From Actinomycetota bacterium (GTDB taxonomy: Bacteria; Actinomycetota; Acidimicrobiia; Acidimicrobiales; Iamiaceae), in contig JADGOP010000129.1 in NCBI GenBank assembly GCA_017882935.1, forward strand, positions 1-6,842: a stretch of DNA of 6,842 nucleotides. The letters are read 5' to 3'. Every line of letters starts with the position of its first letter. The stretch's first letter is position 1. Of the stretch, positions 1-6,209 are shown piece after piece. The notes under the pieces are model-generated. The model had not been told where the DNA came from. It worked only from the letters and a program-made list of their open reading frames with translations, and ran no database searches. Position numbers and translations under genes: made by a program.

Positions 1-214
1 CTACCTCGACCAGGTCGTGTACCTGGGGCGCGGCCACGCCATGTCGGGACCACCCGCCGAGGTCGTCACCAGCGAATCGTTGACGCTCCTGTACGGCACC
101 CCGGTGGAGGGGCTGCGCGCGTCCGACGGACGGTCGGTGGTGGTGGGCCAACCCGAGGCACCCGCCGTGCACACCGACCGACACGGCGCCGCACCGCACC
201 ACCCCGGGCACTGA
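1..214 (+). CDS. Metal ABC transporter ATP-binding protein, C-terminal fragment (ZnuC/MntB-like)
   Basis: This is the 3' end of an ABC ATPase cut by the window's left edge; the first whole codon is at base 2. It would energise uptake of a divalent metal (Zn or Mn type) on the cytoplasmic side of the membrane. Walker A, Walker B and the signature motif lie outside the window. What remains is the region that follows the H-loop: a V-V-Y-L-G-R-G-H strand, then G-P-P-A-E-V-V and a L-T-L-L-Y-G segment. This is the usual ending of ZnuC/MntB-like ATPases (roughly 'vl..G.i...GpP.eVlt.e.l...yG'). After it comes an extra tail of about 30 residues whose last 15 contain five histidines. The TGA stop shares one base with the ATG of the permease gene (TGATG), which indicates translational coupling. 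Assignment to the metal class rests mainly on the two downstream permeases; the metal itself cannot be told. Confidence 0.85.
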   Translation, partial: YLDQVVYLGRGHAMSGPPAEVVTSESLTLLYGTPVEGLRASDGRSVVVGQPEAPAVHTDRHGAAPHHPGH

Positions 215-1134
215 TGCTCGGCGCGCTCCCCGGCCCGCTCGCGCTCGCCACACCCCACCTCTCGTGGAACGTGGTGGCCGACGTGCGGGAGATGTTCCGG
301 TACCCGTTCATGGTCAACGCCTTCCGCGCCGGCACCGCGGTGGCCGTGCTGTCGGCGGTCGTGGGCTGGTTCATGGTGCTGCGGCGTCAGGCCTTCGTCG
401 GCCACACCCTGGCCATCGTGGGCTTCCCCGGGGCGGCCGCCGCGGCGTGGCTGGGCGCCCCACCGGCCCTCGGCTACTTCGCCGCCTGCCTGCTGTGCGC
501 GCTGGTCATCGCCGCGCTCTCGGGCCGCGGTGCCGGAGGCGACGACCGCGGTGAGCCCGCCGTCATCGGCCTCGCCCAGGCCGCCGCGCTGGCCACGGGC
601 TACCTCTTCATCTCGCTGTACCACGGCAACCTCGAGGGCACGAACGCCCTGCTGTTCGGCAGCTTCCTGGGCGTCACCACGGGCCAGGTCGTGGCCCTCA
701 CCGTGGTGGCCGTCGTCTGCGTGGCGGCTGTCGCCACGATCGGCCGGCCGCTCATGTTCGCCTCGGTCGACCCCGGCACCGCGCTCGCCCGGGGCATCCC
801 GGTGGCGGCCCTCGGCGTGGGCTTCCTCCTGCTGCTCGGTGCCGCGGCGGCCGGCGCCAGCCAGATCACCGGCTCGCTGCTGGTGTTCGCGCTGCTCGTC
901 CTGCCGCCGGCCACCGCCCGGCGCTTCACCCTCCGACCCGGCCTGGGCATCGTGCTGGCGGTCGTGCTCGGCCTTGCGGTGACGTGGGCGGGGCTGACCC
1001 TCGCCTACTACACGACCTACCCGATCGGGTTCTGGGTCACGTCGCTCGCGTTCGGCCTCTACGTCGTGGTGCACGCGGTCCACGCGGTGGCACACCGCGG
1101 TCGCCACCGCCCGCAGCCGGAGCGGGCGCCGTGA
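214..1134 (+). CDS. Metal ABC transporter permease, ABC-3 family (first of two)
   Basis: A 306-residue polytopic membrane protein of the ABC-3 (ZnuB/MntC/TroC) family, which forms the translocation path for Zn or Mn. About 8-9 hydrophobic segments are visible, roughly at residues 36-56, 66-81, 85-104, 116-135, 157-177, 196-214, 218-233, 246-265 and 270-293. Family landmarks are the P-F-M-V-N-A-F-R-A-G start of the first helix (31-40), a G-F-P-G-A loop (70-74), the cytoplasmic coupling stretch F-A-S-V-D-P-G-T-A-L-A-R-G-I-P-V (182-197), and L-L-V-F-A-L-L-V-L-P-P-A-T-A (222-235). In place of the usual G-D-A-L-S-H-A before the F-P-G loop it has G-H-T-L-A-I-V (63-69). The short C-terminal tail has histidines at 287, 290, 294 and 298. 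The ATG overlaps the ATPase stop by one base and has no clear Shine-Dalgarno, so coupled translation is likely. The end overlaps the next gene by four bases (GTGA). Zn versus Mn is not resolved. Confidence 0.92.
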   Translation: MLGALPGPLALATPHLSWNVVADVREMFRYPFMVNAFRAGTAVAVLSAVVGWFMVLRRQAFVGHTLAIVGFPGAAAAAWLGAPPALGYFAACLLCALVIAALSGRGAGGDDRGEPAVIGLAQAAALATGYLFISLYHGNLEGTNALLFGSFLGVTTGQVVALTVVAVVCVAAVATIGRPLMFASVDPGTALARGIPVAALGVGFLLLLGAAAAGASQITGSLLVFALLVLPPATARRFTLRPGLGIVLAVVLGLAVTWAGLTLAYYTTYPIGFWVTSLAFGLYVVVHAVHAVAHRGRHRPQPERAP

Positions 1135-1991
1135 TCCTCGCGCTCGCACCGCTCGCCGGCGTCGGCCACTTCCTCGGCCAGGAGTTCACGCGCAACGCTG
1201 CGCTGGCCGGTGGGGCCATCGCCGTGGCGGCCGGCATGGTCGGCTACTTCCTGGTGGTCCGGGCGCAGGTCTTCACCGGCGACGCGCTGGGCCACGCGGC
1301 GTTCACCGGCGCCCTCGCGGCGCTGGCCGCGGGGCTCGACGTGCACGTCGGCCTCTTCGCCGGCACCATCCTCGTGGCCCTGCTGCTCGGTGCCCTCGGG
1401 CCGCGCGGGCGGGCCGACGACGTGGTGATCGGCAGCGTGTTCGCCTGGCTGCTCGGCCTGGGCGTGCTGTTCCTGTCGCTCTACACCACGTCGTCGTCGA
1501 CCGGCGACAGCCGCGCCGGCATCACGGTGCTGTTCGGCTCCATCTTCGGGCTGAGCGACCACGCCACCGTGCTCGCGGTGCTGACCTGCCTCGGGGTGGT
1601 GCTGGTCCTCACCGGGCTGGCACGGCCGCTGCTGTTCGCCAGCTTCGACGAGGCCGTGGCCTCGGCGCGTGGCGTCCCGGTGCGGCTGCTCGGAACGGCG
1701 CTGCTCGTGCTGGTGGCCGTCACGGCAGCCGAAGCCGCGCCTGCCGTGGGCGCGCTCCAGCTCCTCGGGCTGCTGACGGGCCCCGCCGCCACCGCGCTGC
1801 TGATCACGCGGCGTCCCTTCCGTGCCCTGGCCCTGTCCGGCGGGGTCGCGCTCGTCGAGGTGTGGCTCGGCCTCGGGCTCGCCTACGCGGTGCCCTCGCT
1901 GCCGCCGACGTTCGCCATCATGGCCGTCATCGTGGCCGGGTACGGGGCCGCGCGGGTCGCCGACCGAGCAGGCCGCCGCGTCGAGGTGTAG
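1131..1991 (+). CDS. Metal ABC transporter permease, ABC-3 family (second of two)
   Basis: A 286-residue membrane protein of the same ABC-3 family as the preceding gene but clearly diverged from it. The two probably form a heterodimeric channel, as in TroCD/MntCD-type transporters. Visible landmarks: the first helix begins after R-N-A-A-L-A-G (21-27), the canonical-looking G-D-A-L-G-H-A-A-F-T-G loop (50-60), the coupling stretch S-F-D-E-A-V-A-S-A-R-G-V-P-V (171-184), and G-L-L-T-G-P-A-A-T-A-L-L (213-224). Hydrophobic segments follow one another through residue 275. The start is GTG at 1131, within the GTGA overlap with the upstream stop, with GGAG at 1119-1122 eight bases before it. It places the family N-terminus correctly, and the next methionine (residue 36) would delete the first helix. 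The residue count is normal for the family. The metal is not determinable here. Confidence 0.92.
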   Translation: MILALAPLAGVGHFLGQEFTRNAALAGGAIAVAAGMVGYFLVVRAQVFTGDALGHAAFTGALAALAAGLDVHVGLFAGTILVALLLGALGPRGRADDVVIGSVFAWLLGLGVLFLSLYTTSSSTGDSRAGITVLFGSIFGLSDHATVLAVLTCLGVVLVLTGLARPLLFASFDEAVASARGVPVRLLGTALLVLVAVTAAEAAPAVGALQLLGLLTGPAATALLITRRPFRALALSGGVALVEVWLGLGLAYAVPSLPPTFAIMAVIVAGYGAARVADRAGRRVEV

Positions 1992-2012
1992 ACCACCGAC
2001 AACGCACCCGAT

Positions 2013-2023
2013 CCCCCAGGGGG
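2013..2023 (+). promoter_or_regulatory. Shine-Dalgarno of the WS/DGAT gene inside a small C5-A-G5 palindrome
   Basis: AGGGGG at 2018-2023 lies five bases before ATG 2029 and decides that start over the longer open frame reaching back into the permease gene. The preceding five C's (2013-2017) are the exact complement of the five G's (2019-2023), so the Shine-Dalgarno forms one arm of a short palindrome. A four-pair stem with a three-base loop could mask it. Whether this matters in vivo is inference. Confidence 0.55.
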
Positions 2024-2028
2024 CCGCC

Positions 2029-3555
2029 ATGACCGTCGACCGCATGAGCCCACTCGACGCCTCCTTCCTGCACATGGAGGACAACGTCAGCCACATGCAC
2101 ATCGGCTCGGTGGCGGTGTTCGCCGGGCCTCCACCACCGTTCGCCGAGGTGCGGTCCATGCTGCGCGGCAAGTTGGCGCTGGTCCCCCGCTACCGCCAGG
2201 TGGCCCGCTTCGTGCCCTTCGACCTCGGCCGGCCGGTGTGGGTCGACGACGAGCACTTCAACCTCGAGTACCACCTCCGGCACACGGCACTGCCGTCGCC
2301 CGGCAGCGAGGAGCAGCTCCGCCTGCTGGTCGCACGCCTCATGGGCCTGCAGCTCGACCGCGCCCGCCCCCTCTGGGAGATGTGGATGGTCGAGGGCCTC
2401 GAGGACGACAAGTGGGTCCTGGTGTCCAAGGTCCACCACGCCATCGTCGACGGGGTGTCCGGTGCCGAGCTGCTGTCCATCATCATGGACCTCTCCCCCG
2501 AGCCGTCGCCGCCCGTCCCCGACCACTGGGAGCCCGAGCCGGGGCCGTCGTCGCTGCAGCTCGCCACCCAGGCCATCTCCGACATGGCCCGCAGCCCCTA
2601 CGAGCAACTGCGCGCCGTTCGGGCCGCGCTGCGCGTCCCGCGCCACGCGGTGGCCCAGCTGTCGGAGGTGCTGCACGGCGTGCGGTCGATGTCGAACCTG
2701 ACGCAGCAGACACCGCAGTCGACGCTGAACGGCCCCATCGGCCCGCACCGGCGCTACGCCTGGACCGACGTCACCGTCTCCCAGATCAAGCACATCCGCG
2801 AGCACGTGGGCGGCACCTTCAACGACGTGGTGCTCGCCGCCATCACCGGTGGCTTCCGCGACCTGCTGCTCGCCCGCGGTGAGTCCGTCGACCGCGTCGT
2901 GCGCACGCTGGTGCCCGTGTCGGTCCGACCGCGCGACGCCAGCGGGGTGGCGGTGGGCGACGGCGTGCAGGAGAACCGCGTGTCGGGCATGTTCGCCGAC
3001 CTGCCCATCGAGCTCACCGATCCGGTCGAGCGCCTCCTCGCGGTGTCCGCGCAGATGGACGGCCTCAAGGACTCGAAGCAGGCCATGGCCGGAGAGGCGC
3101 TCACCTCGCTCACCGGGTTCGCGCCCCCGCTGCTCCTCGCGCTGGGTGGTCGGATCATGGCCCGTGCCCCGCAGCGCAGCCTCAACACCGTCACCACCAA
3201 CGTGCCCGGGCCGCAGCTCCCGCTCTACTGCCGCGGCCGCCTCATGGAGAAGGCCTACGGCTACGTGCCCCTGATGGGCCACATCCGCGTGGGCATCGCC
3301 ATCTTCTCGTACAACGGCGACCTCACCTTCGGCGTCACCGGCGACTACGACACCACCGACGACATCGAGGTGCTGTGCCGCGGCATCGAGCGGTCGATGC
3401 AGGACCTGCTCGACCTGGCCGACGCCGCGGTCCGTCGGGAGGCCAGGGCCGCCGCCGCGCCCAGGCCGCGTGCCAAGCCGAAGGCGAAGAAGGCGGCCGC
3501 AGCTCAGTCCCGGGCCACGGCTTCCGCGTCGAACAAGCGCCGCGCCGCGGGGTAG
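2029..3555 (+). CDS. Wax ester synthase/diacylglycerol acyltransferase (WS/DGAT family)
   Basis: A 508-residue acyltransferase that joins acyl-CoA to diacylglycerol or a fatty alcohol, giving triacylglycerol or wax ester for storage inclusions. It acts at the inner membrane or lipid-droplet surface. The N-terminal M-S-P-L-D-A-S-F-L (6-14) is typical. The P-L-W-E motif sits at 114-117, and the catalytic H-H-A-I-V-D-G (HHxxxDG) at 136-142. F-N-D-V-V-L-A (264-270) and T-N-V-P-G-P (390-395) complete the family set. The catalytic domain has the usual length of about 460-470 residues and is followed by an Ala/Lys/Arg-rich tail (469-508) with 13 basic residues and one acidic. Start ATG 2029 is backed by AGGGGG five bases upstream and by homology to the family N-terminus. 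The gene follows the permease after 37 bases and may be read through from that operon. Its last 17 codons overlap the convergent acyl-CoA synthetase. TAG versus wax ester preference cannot be read from the sequence. Confidence 0.95.
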   Translation: MTVDRMSPLDASFLHMEDNVSHMHIGSVAVFAGPPPPFAEVRSMLRGKLALVPRYRQVARFVPFDLGRPVWVDDEHFNLEYHLRHTALPSPGSEEQLRLLVARLMGLQLDRARPLWEMWMVEGLEDDKWVLVSKVHHAIVDGVSGAELLSIIMDLSPEPSPPVPDHWEPEPGPSSLQLATQAISDMARSPYEQLRAVRAALRVPRHAVAQLSEVLHGVRSMSNLTQQTPQSTLNGPIGPHRRYAWTDVTVSQIKHIREHVGGTFNDVVLAAITGGFRDLLLARGESVDRVVRTLVPVSVRPRDASGVAVGDGVQENRVSGMFADLPIELTDPVERLLAVSAQMDGLKDSKQAMAGEALTSLTGFAPPLLLALGGRIMARAPQRSLNTVTTNVPGPQLPLYCRGRLMEKAYGYVPLMGHIRVGIAIFSYNGDLTFGVTGDYDTTDDIEVLCRGIERSMQDLLDLADAAVRREARAAAAPRPRAKPKAKKAAAAQSRATASASNKRRAAG

Positions 3556-5123
3556 TCGGCCTTCCCGGTGGCCGTGCGCGGCACCGCGTCGACCAGCAGC
3601 AGCTCGCGGGGCAACTTGAAGGTGGCCACGTGCCCCTGCGCGGCCGTGAGCACGTCGTCGACCCCGACGTCGGCGCCGGCCGTGCGCGAGGCCACCGCCA
3701 CGACACGCTGACCGAAGCGTTCGTCGGCCTCGCCGAACACCAGGCAGTCGTCGATGCCCGGGACGGCCTTGATGGCTTCCTCGACCTCCTCGGGGAAGAC
3801 CTTCTCGCCACCGGTGTTGATGCACTGCGACCCGCGCCCGAGCAGCTCGATAGAGCCGTCGGCGTGGATGCGGGCGTGGTCGCCGGGCACCGTGTAGCGC
3901 ACCCCGTCGACGACGCGGAACGTGCCCGCCGACTTCTCGGGGTCCTTGTAGTAGGCGTCGGCGCCCGCCCCGGCGATGGCGAGCACGCCCTCGTCGTCGG
4001 ACCCGGCGGGGATCACCTTGCCGTCGTCGGCCAGCACCACCACGCCGTGGCCCGGGCGGAACGACCCCGTGGCCGCGACCGCGCCACGGGACGACACCGA
4101 CAGCCCCATCGCGCCCTCGGTGGAGGCGATGAAGTCGAGGATGAGCGCGCCGGTCAGGTGCTCGAGCAGGCGCGCCTTGACGTCGACCGAGAACATCGCA
4201 CCCGACGACAGCACGAACTGCACCGAGTCGAGCTGTCGCGGCGGCCCGTCGTCGAGGGCGCGGAGCATGGGTCGCGCGAAGGGGTCACCCACGATGGTGA
4301 TGCCGTTGACCCGTTCGCGCTCGACCGTGGCCCACAGCTCGTCGACGTCGAAGCTCCTGCCGTTCAGCAGGACCACGCAGCTGCCGAACAGGAGCGGCGG
4401 GAGCGAGCCGATGCCCATCGCGGTGGCGTGCATCAGCGGGCAGGCGGGCAGTGAGACGTACTGCTGGCCGTCGTCGACCACGCTGCGCGCGATGCCGGCG
4501 ACCTCGTCGGGGCTGCCCGCCGGGCTGCGGCCGAACAGCGTCGGCACGCTCTGGAGCAGGGCCTCGACCGCCGGGCCGATGCGGCCCACCACGCCCTTCG
4601 GCATGCCCGTGGTGCCACCCGTGTAGGTCATGGTGACGTCGTCGGGGCTGCGCTCGATGCGGGGTGCCCGGGATGCCGCGGCCAGCACCTCCTCGTAGCG
4701 GTCGGCGGCCTCGAGGTGCGGCCCGCCGTCGTCGACCTCGAGCACTGCCCGCAGGCCTGTGAGGCGCGGCAGCACGTCGACGACCCGGTGCCCGAGGCTG
4801 GAGTGCAGCACAAGCGCCTCGGCGTCGGCGTTGTCGAGGAGGTAGGCGAGCTCGTCGGCGACGTAGCGGTAGTTCACGTTGATGGGCACGGCCCGCAGCT
4901 TCAGGGCGGCGAACTGCACCTCGAGGTACTCGGGCGAGTTGTAGAGGAAGATGCCGACCTTCGAGCCGGGCCCCACCCCCGCCGCGGCGAGGGCGCCCGC
5001 GAGCTGTGCGGCCCGCGCCTCGAACTCCGCCCAGGTGCGGCGCGACACACCCTGCACCAGCGCGGGCGCGTCGGGCACCGCGTCGGCCACCGACTCCCAG
5101 ATCGTGGCGTAGTGCGCCTCCAT
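3504..5123 (-). CDS. Acyl-CoA synthetase, AMP-forming (FadD19-like group)
   Basis: A 539-residue adenylate-forming ligase that activates a carboxylic acid with ATP to acyl-AMP and then acyl-CoA. Motifs in order: the P-loop Y-T-G-G-T-T-G-M-P-K-G (167-177), C-P-L-M-H-A-T-A-M (228-236), I-V-G-D-P-F-A-R-P-M (277-286), the A5-type S-T-E-G (334-337), A7 P-G-D with Asp415, the hinge L-G-R-G (428-431) followed by C-I-N-T-G-G-E-K-V-F-P-E-E-V-E (434-448), and the C-terminal catalytic lysine K521 in T-A-T-G-K. The M-P-K-G-V, I-V-G-D-x-F-A-R-P-M and I-N-T-G-G-E-K-V-F-P-E-E-V-E stretches resemble the actinobacterial FadD19/FadD17 type, some members of which activate sterol side chains. That substrate is not shown here. 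ATG 5123 has a perfect AGGAGG (5129-5134) five bases upstream. The gene is convergent with WS/DGAT, overlapping it by 52 bases, and divergent from pirin. A role supplying acyl-CoA to the WS/DGAT is an inference from neighbourhood. Confidence 0.93.
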   Translation of the reverse strand: MEAHYATIWESVADAVPDAPALVQGVSRRTWAEFEARAAQLAGALAAAGVGPGSKVGIFLYNSPEYLEVQFAALKLRAVPINVNYRYVADELAYLLDNADAEALVLHSSLGHRVVDVLPRLTGLRAVLEVDDGGPHLEAADRYEEVLAAASRAPRIERSPDDVTMTYTGGTTGMPKGVVGRIGPAVEALLQSVPTLFGRSPAGSPDEVAGIARSVVDDGQQYVSLPACPLMHATAMGIGSLPPLLFGSCVVLLNGRSFDVDELWATVERERVNGITIVGDPFARPMLRALDDGPPRQLDSVQFVLSSGAMFSVDVKARLLEHLTGALILDFIASTEGAMGLSVSSRGAVAATGSFRPGHGVVVLADDGKVIPAGSDDEGVLAIAGAGADAYYKDPEKSAGTFRVVDGVRYTVPGDHARIHADGSIELLGRGSQCINTGGEKVFPEEVEEAIKAVPGIDDCLVFGEADERFGQRVVAVASRTAGADVGVDDVLTAAQGHVATFKLPRELLLVDAVPRTATGKADYPAARRLFDAEAVARD

Positions 5124-5197
5124 GGCGACCTCCTGGGCGGCGAGAGTACCGGCCGCGAGGAGCCGCTCGTCGGTGGGACTCGTACGCTGGAGCGCGC

Positions 5198-5211
5198 CGC
5201 TCGACCGAGCG
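5198..5211 (+). repeat. Inverted repeat in the pirin leader
   Basis: CGCTCG (5198-5203) and CGAGCG (5206-5211) are exact complements around a two-base centre. They end five bases before the pirin Shine-Dalgarno. The element could be an operator half-site pair or a small leader hairpin (five pairs, four-base loop). In DNA this GC-rich, a palindrome of this size can also arise by chance. Confidence 0.35.
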
Positions 5212-5215
5212 CGCG

Positions 5216-5222
5216 AGAGGAG
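5216..5222 (+). promoter_or_regulatory. Shine-Dalgarno fixing the pirin start
   Basis: AGAGGAG lies five bases before ATG 5228. It fixes the start, because the open frame continues about 220 bases further upstream into the divergent gene. The family N-terminus also begins near this ATG. Confidence 0.8.
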
Positions 5223-5227
5223 TCGAG

Positions 5228-6181
5228 ATGCCCGCCGTCACCGTCGATGACCTGCTCGTCCTGCCCCGCGTGCCCCAACCCGACGCCACCACCGCCACCG
5301 AGCGTCCCGTCGTGTCGGTCACCGCGGCGCCCTCGGGCTACGAGGGCGAGGGCTTCCCGGTCCGCCGGGCCTTCGCCGGCGTGAGCGTGGCGGCGCTCGA
5401 CCCCTTCGTGCACATGGACCAGATGGGTGAGGTCGACTACGCGCCGGGCGAGCCCCGGGGCACCGCGTGGCACCCGCACCGCGGCTTCGAGACCGTCACC
5501 TACATCATCGACGGCATCTTCCGGCACCAGGACTCCCACGGCGGCGGCGGCCTCATCACCGACGGCGACACCCAGTGGATGACGGCCGGCAGCGGGCTGT
5601 TGCACATCGAGGCGCCGCCCGAGGAGCTCGTCGCCAGCGGCGGGCTGTTCCACGGCATCCAGCTCTGGGTGAACCTGCCCCGCAGCCTCAAGATGACCGA
5701 ACCTCGGTACCAGGACATCCGCGGCGGTGAGGTCGCGCTCCTCAGCTCCGAGGACGGGGGCGCGCTGCTGCGGGTCATCGCCGGCGAGGTCGCCGGTCAC
5801 GCCGGCCCGGGCAGCACCCACACCCCCATCACCCTGGTGCACGTCACCGTGTCACCCGGCGCGCAGCTCGACCTGCCCTGGCGGCCCGACTTCAACGCGC
5901 TGGCCTACGTGCTGGCCGGCACCGGCACCGTCGGCACCGCGAAGATCCCGGTGCGCACCGGGAACCTCACGGTGTTCGGGCCGGGCGACGCCCTCACCCT
6001 CGCTGCCGACCCCGACCAGGACAGCCGCCACCCCAACCTGGAGGTGCTGCTGCTCGGCGGACAGCCCATCCGCGAGCCGGTGGCCGCCCAGGGGCCCTTC
6101 GTGATGAACACCCGGGCCGAGCTGATCCAGGCGTTCGAGGACTACCAGGCCGGTCGGCTCGGCACCATCCCCGCGGGCTGA
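5228..6181 (+). CDS. Pirin family protein (bicupin)
   Basis: A 317-residue cytoplasmic bicupin of the pirin family. Pirins bind Fe or another divalent metal in the N-terminal cupin; some bacterial members have quercetinase activity and others act as regulators or partners of metabolic enzymes. The N-terminal cupin shows W-H-P-H-R-G-F-E-T-V-T-Y (81-92), giving ligands H82 and H84, and G-S-G-L-L-H-I-E (121-128), giving H126 and E128. The complete His-His-His-Glu set is therefore present. The second cupin lies at about 200-290 and ends in G-G-Q-P-I-R-E-P-V (277-285), followed by the G-P-F-V-M-N-T segment (289-295) and a helix to the C-terminus, all typical of the family. Length is near the usual 280-320. 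The gene is alone on its strand: divergent from the acyl-CoA synthetase, convergent with the next gene 28 bases on. An exact reaction cannot be assigned from sequence, as the family is functionally mixed. Confidence 0.95.
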   Translation: MPAVTVDDLLVLPRVPQPDATTATERPVVSVTAAPSGYEGEGFPVRRAFAGVSVAALDPFVHMDQMGEVDYAPGEPRGTAWHPHRGFETVTYIIDGIFRHQDSHGGGGLITDGDTQWMTAGSGLLHIEAPPEELVASGGLFHGIQLWVNLPRSLKMTEPRYQDIRGGEVALLSSEDGGALLRVIAGEVAGHAGPGSTHTPITLVHVTVSPGAQLDLPWRPDFNALAYVLAGTGTVGTAKIPVRTGNLTVFGPGDALTLAADPDQDSRHPNLEVLLLGGQPIREPVAAQGPFVMNTRAELIQAFEDYQAGRLGTIPAG

Positions 6182-6183
6182 GG

Positions 6184-6208
6184 CGTCGCGGCGACGTTCG
6201 GAGGAACG
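6184..6208. terminator. Possible bidirectional terminator hairpins in a convergent gap
   Basis: The 28-base gap between two converging stops holds CGTCG-CGG-CGACG (6184-6196) and, overlapping it by two bases, CGTTC-GGAG-GAACG (6195-6208). Each can form a five-pair stem, but they share bases, so only one can form fully at a time. No run of T follows on either strand. The call rests mainly on position between convergent genes and is weak on structure. Confidence 0.25.
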
Positions 6209-6209
6209 G

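Larger units (their letters stand above)
5124..5227. promoter_or_regulatory. Divergent intergenic region between acyl-CoA synthetase and pirin genes
   Basis: This 104-base gap separates two genes transcribed away from each other, so it should hold both promoters. On the minus strand, TACTCT (5143-5148) fits a TANNNT -10 box, with GACGAG (5166-5171) seventeen bases further upstream as a poor -35 and AGGAGG (5129-5134) as Shine-Dalgarno. On the plus strand, TACGCT (5183-5188) also fits TANNNT, but I see no -35 match. The existence of promoters here is well supported by gene orientation; the exact hexamers are weak guesses. Confidence 0.5.

Noticed and set aside
1..1149. Long minus-strand open frame (382 codons) opposite the ATPase tail and first permease
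   Set aside because: Its product is dominated by Arg, Gly, Glu, His and Ala with no domain, as expected opposite a GC-rich gene; the plus strand has clear transporter motifs.
1822..2028. Longer N-terminus for the WS/DGAT starting inside the permease gene
   Set aside because: The extra residues are Arg/Pro/Ser-rich and foreign to the family; ATG 2029 has a well-placed Shine-Dalgarno and begins the family's N-terminal motif.
1059..2171. Minus-strand open frame of 370 codons opposite the second permease
   Set aside because: Low-complexity polar composition and complete overlap with a well-supported membrane protein gene.
1927..3825. Minus-strand open frame of 632 codons, longer than any real gene here
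   Set aside because: It runs opposite the WS/DGAT, which has all its family motifs; the antisense product is an Arg/Gly/His/Val-rich shadow with no recognisable domain.
3375..4454. Plus-strand open frame of 359 codons opposite the acyl-CoA synthetase
   Set aside because: Composition rich in Arg, Gly, Ala, His and Asp with no motif; the minus strand encodes a complete ligase with a perfect Shine-Dalgarno.
5006..5227. Longer N-terminus for pirin starting inside the divergent gene
   Set aside because: The extension is Arg/Pro-rich shadow sequence, and ATG 5228 has AGAGGAG five bases upstream.
4285..5322. Minus-strand open frame of 345 codons spanning the divergent promoter region
   Set aside because: Out-of-frame shadow of the acyl-CoA synthetase with Arg/Gly-rich content; it would also cross the intergenic region.
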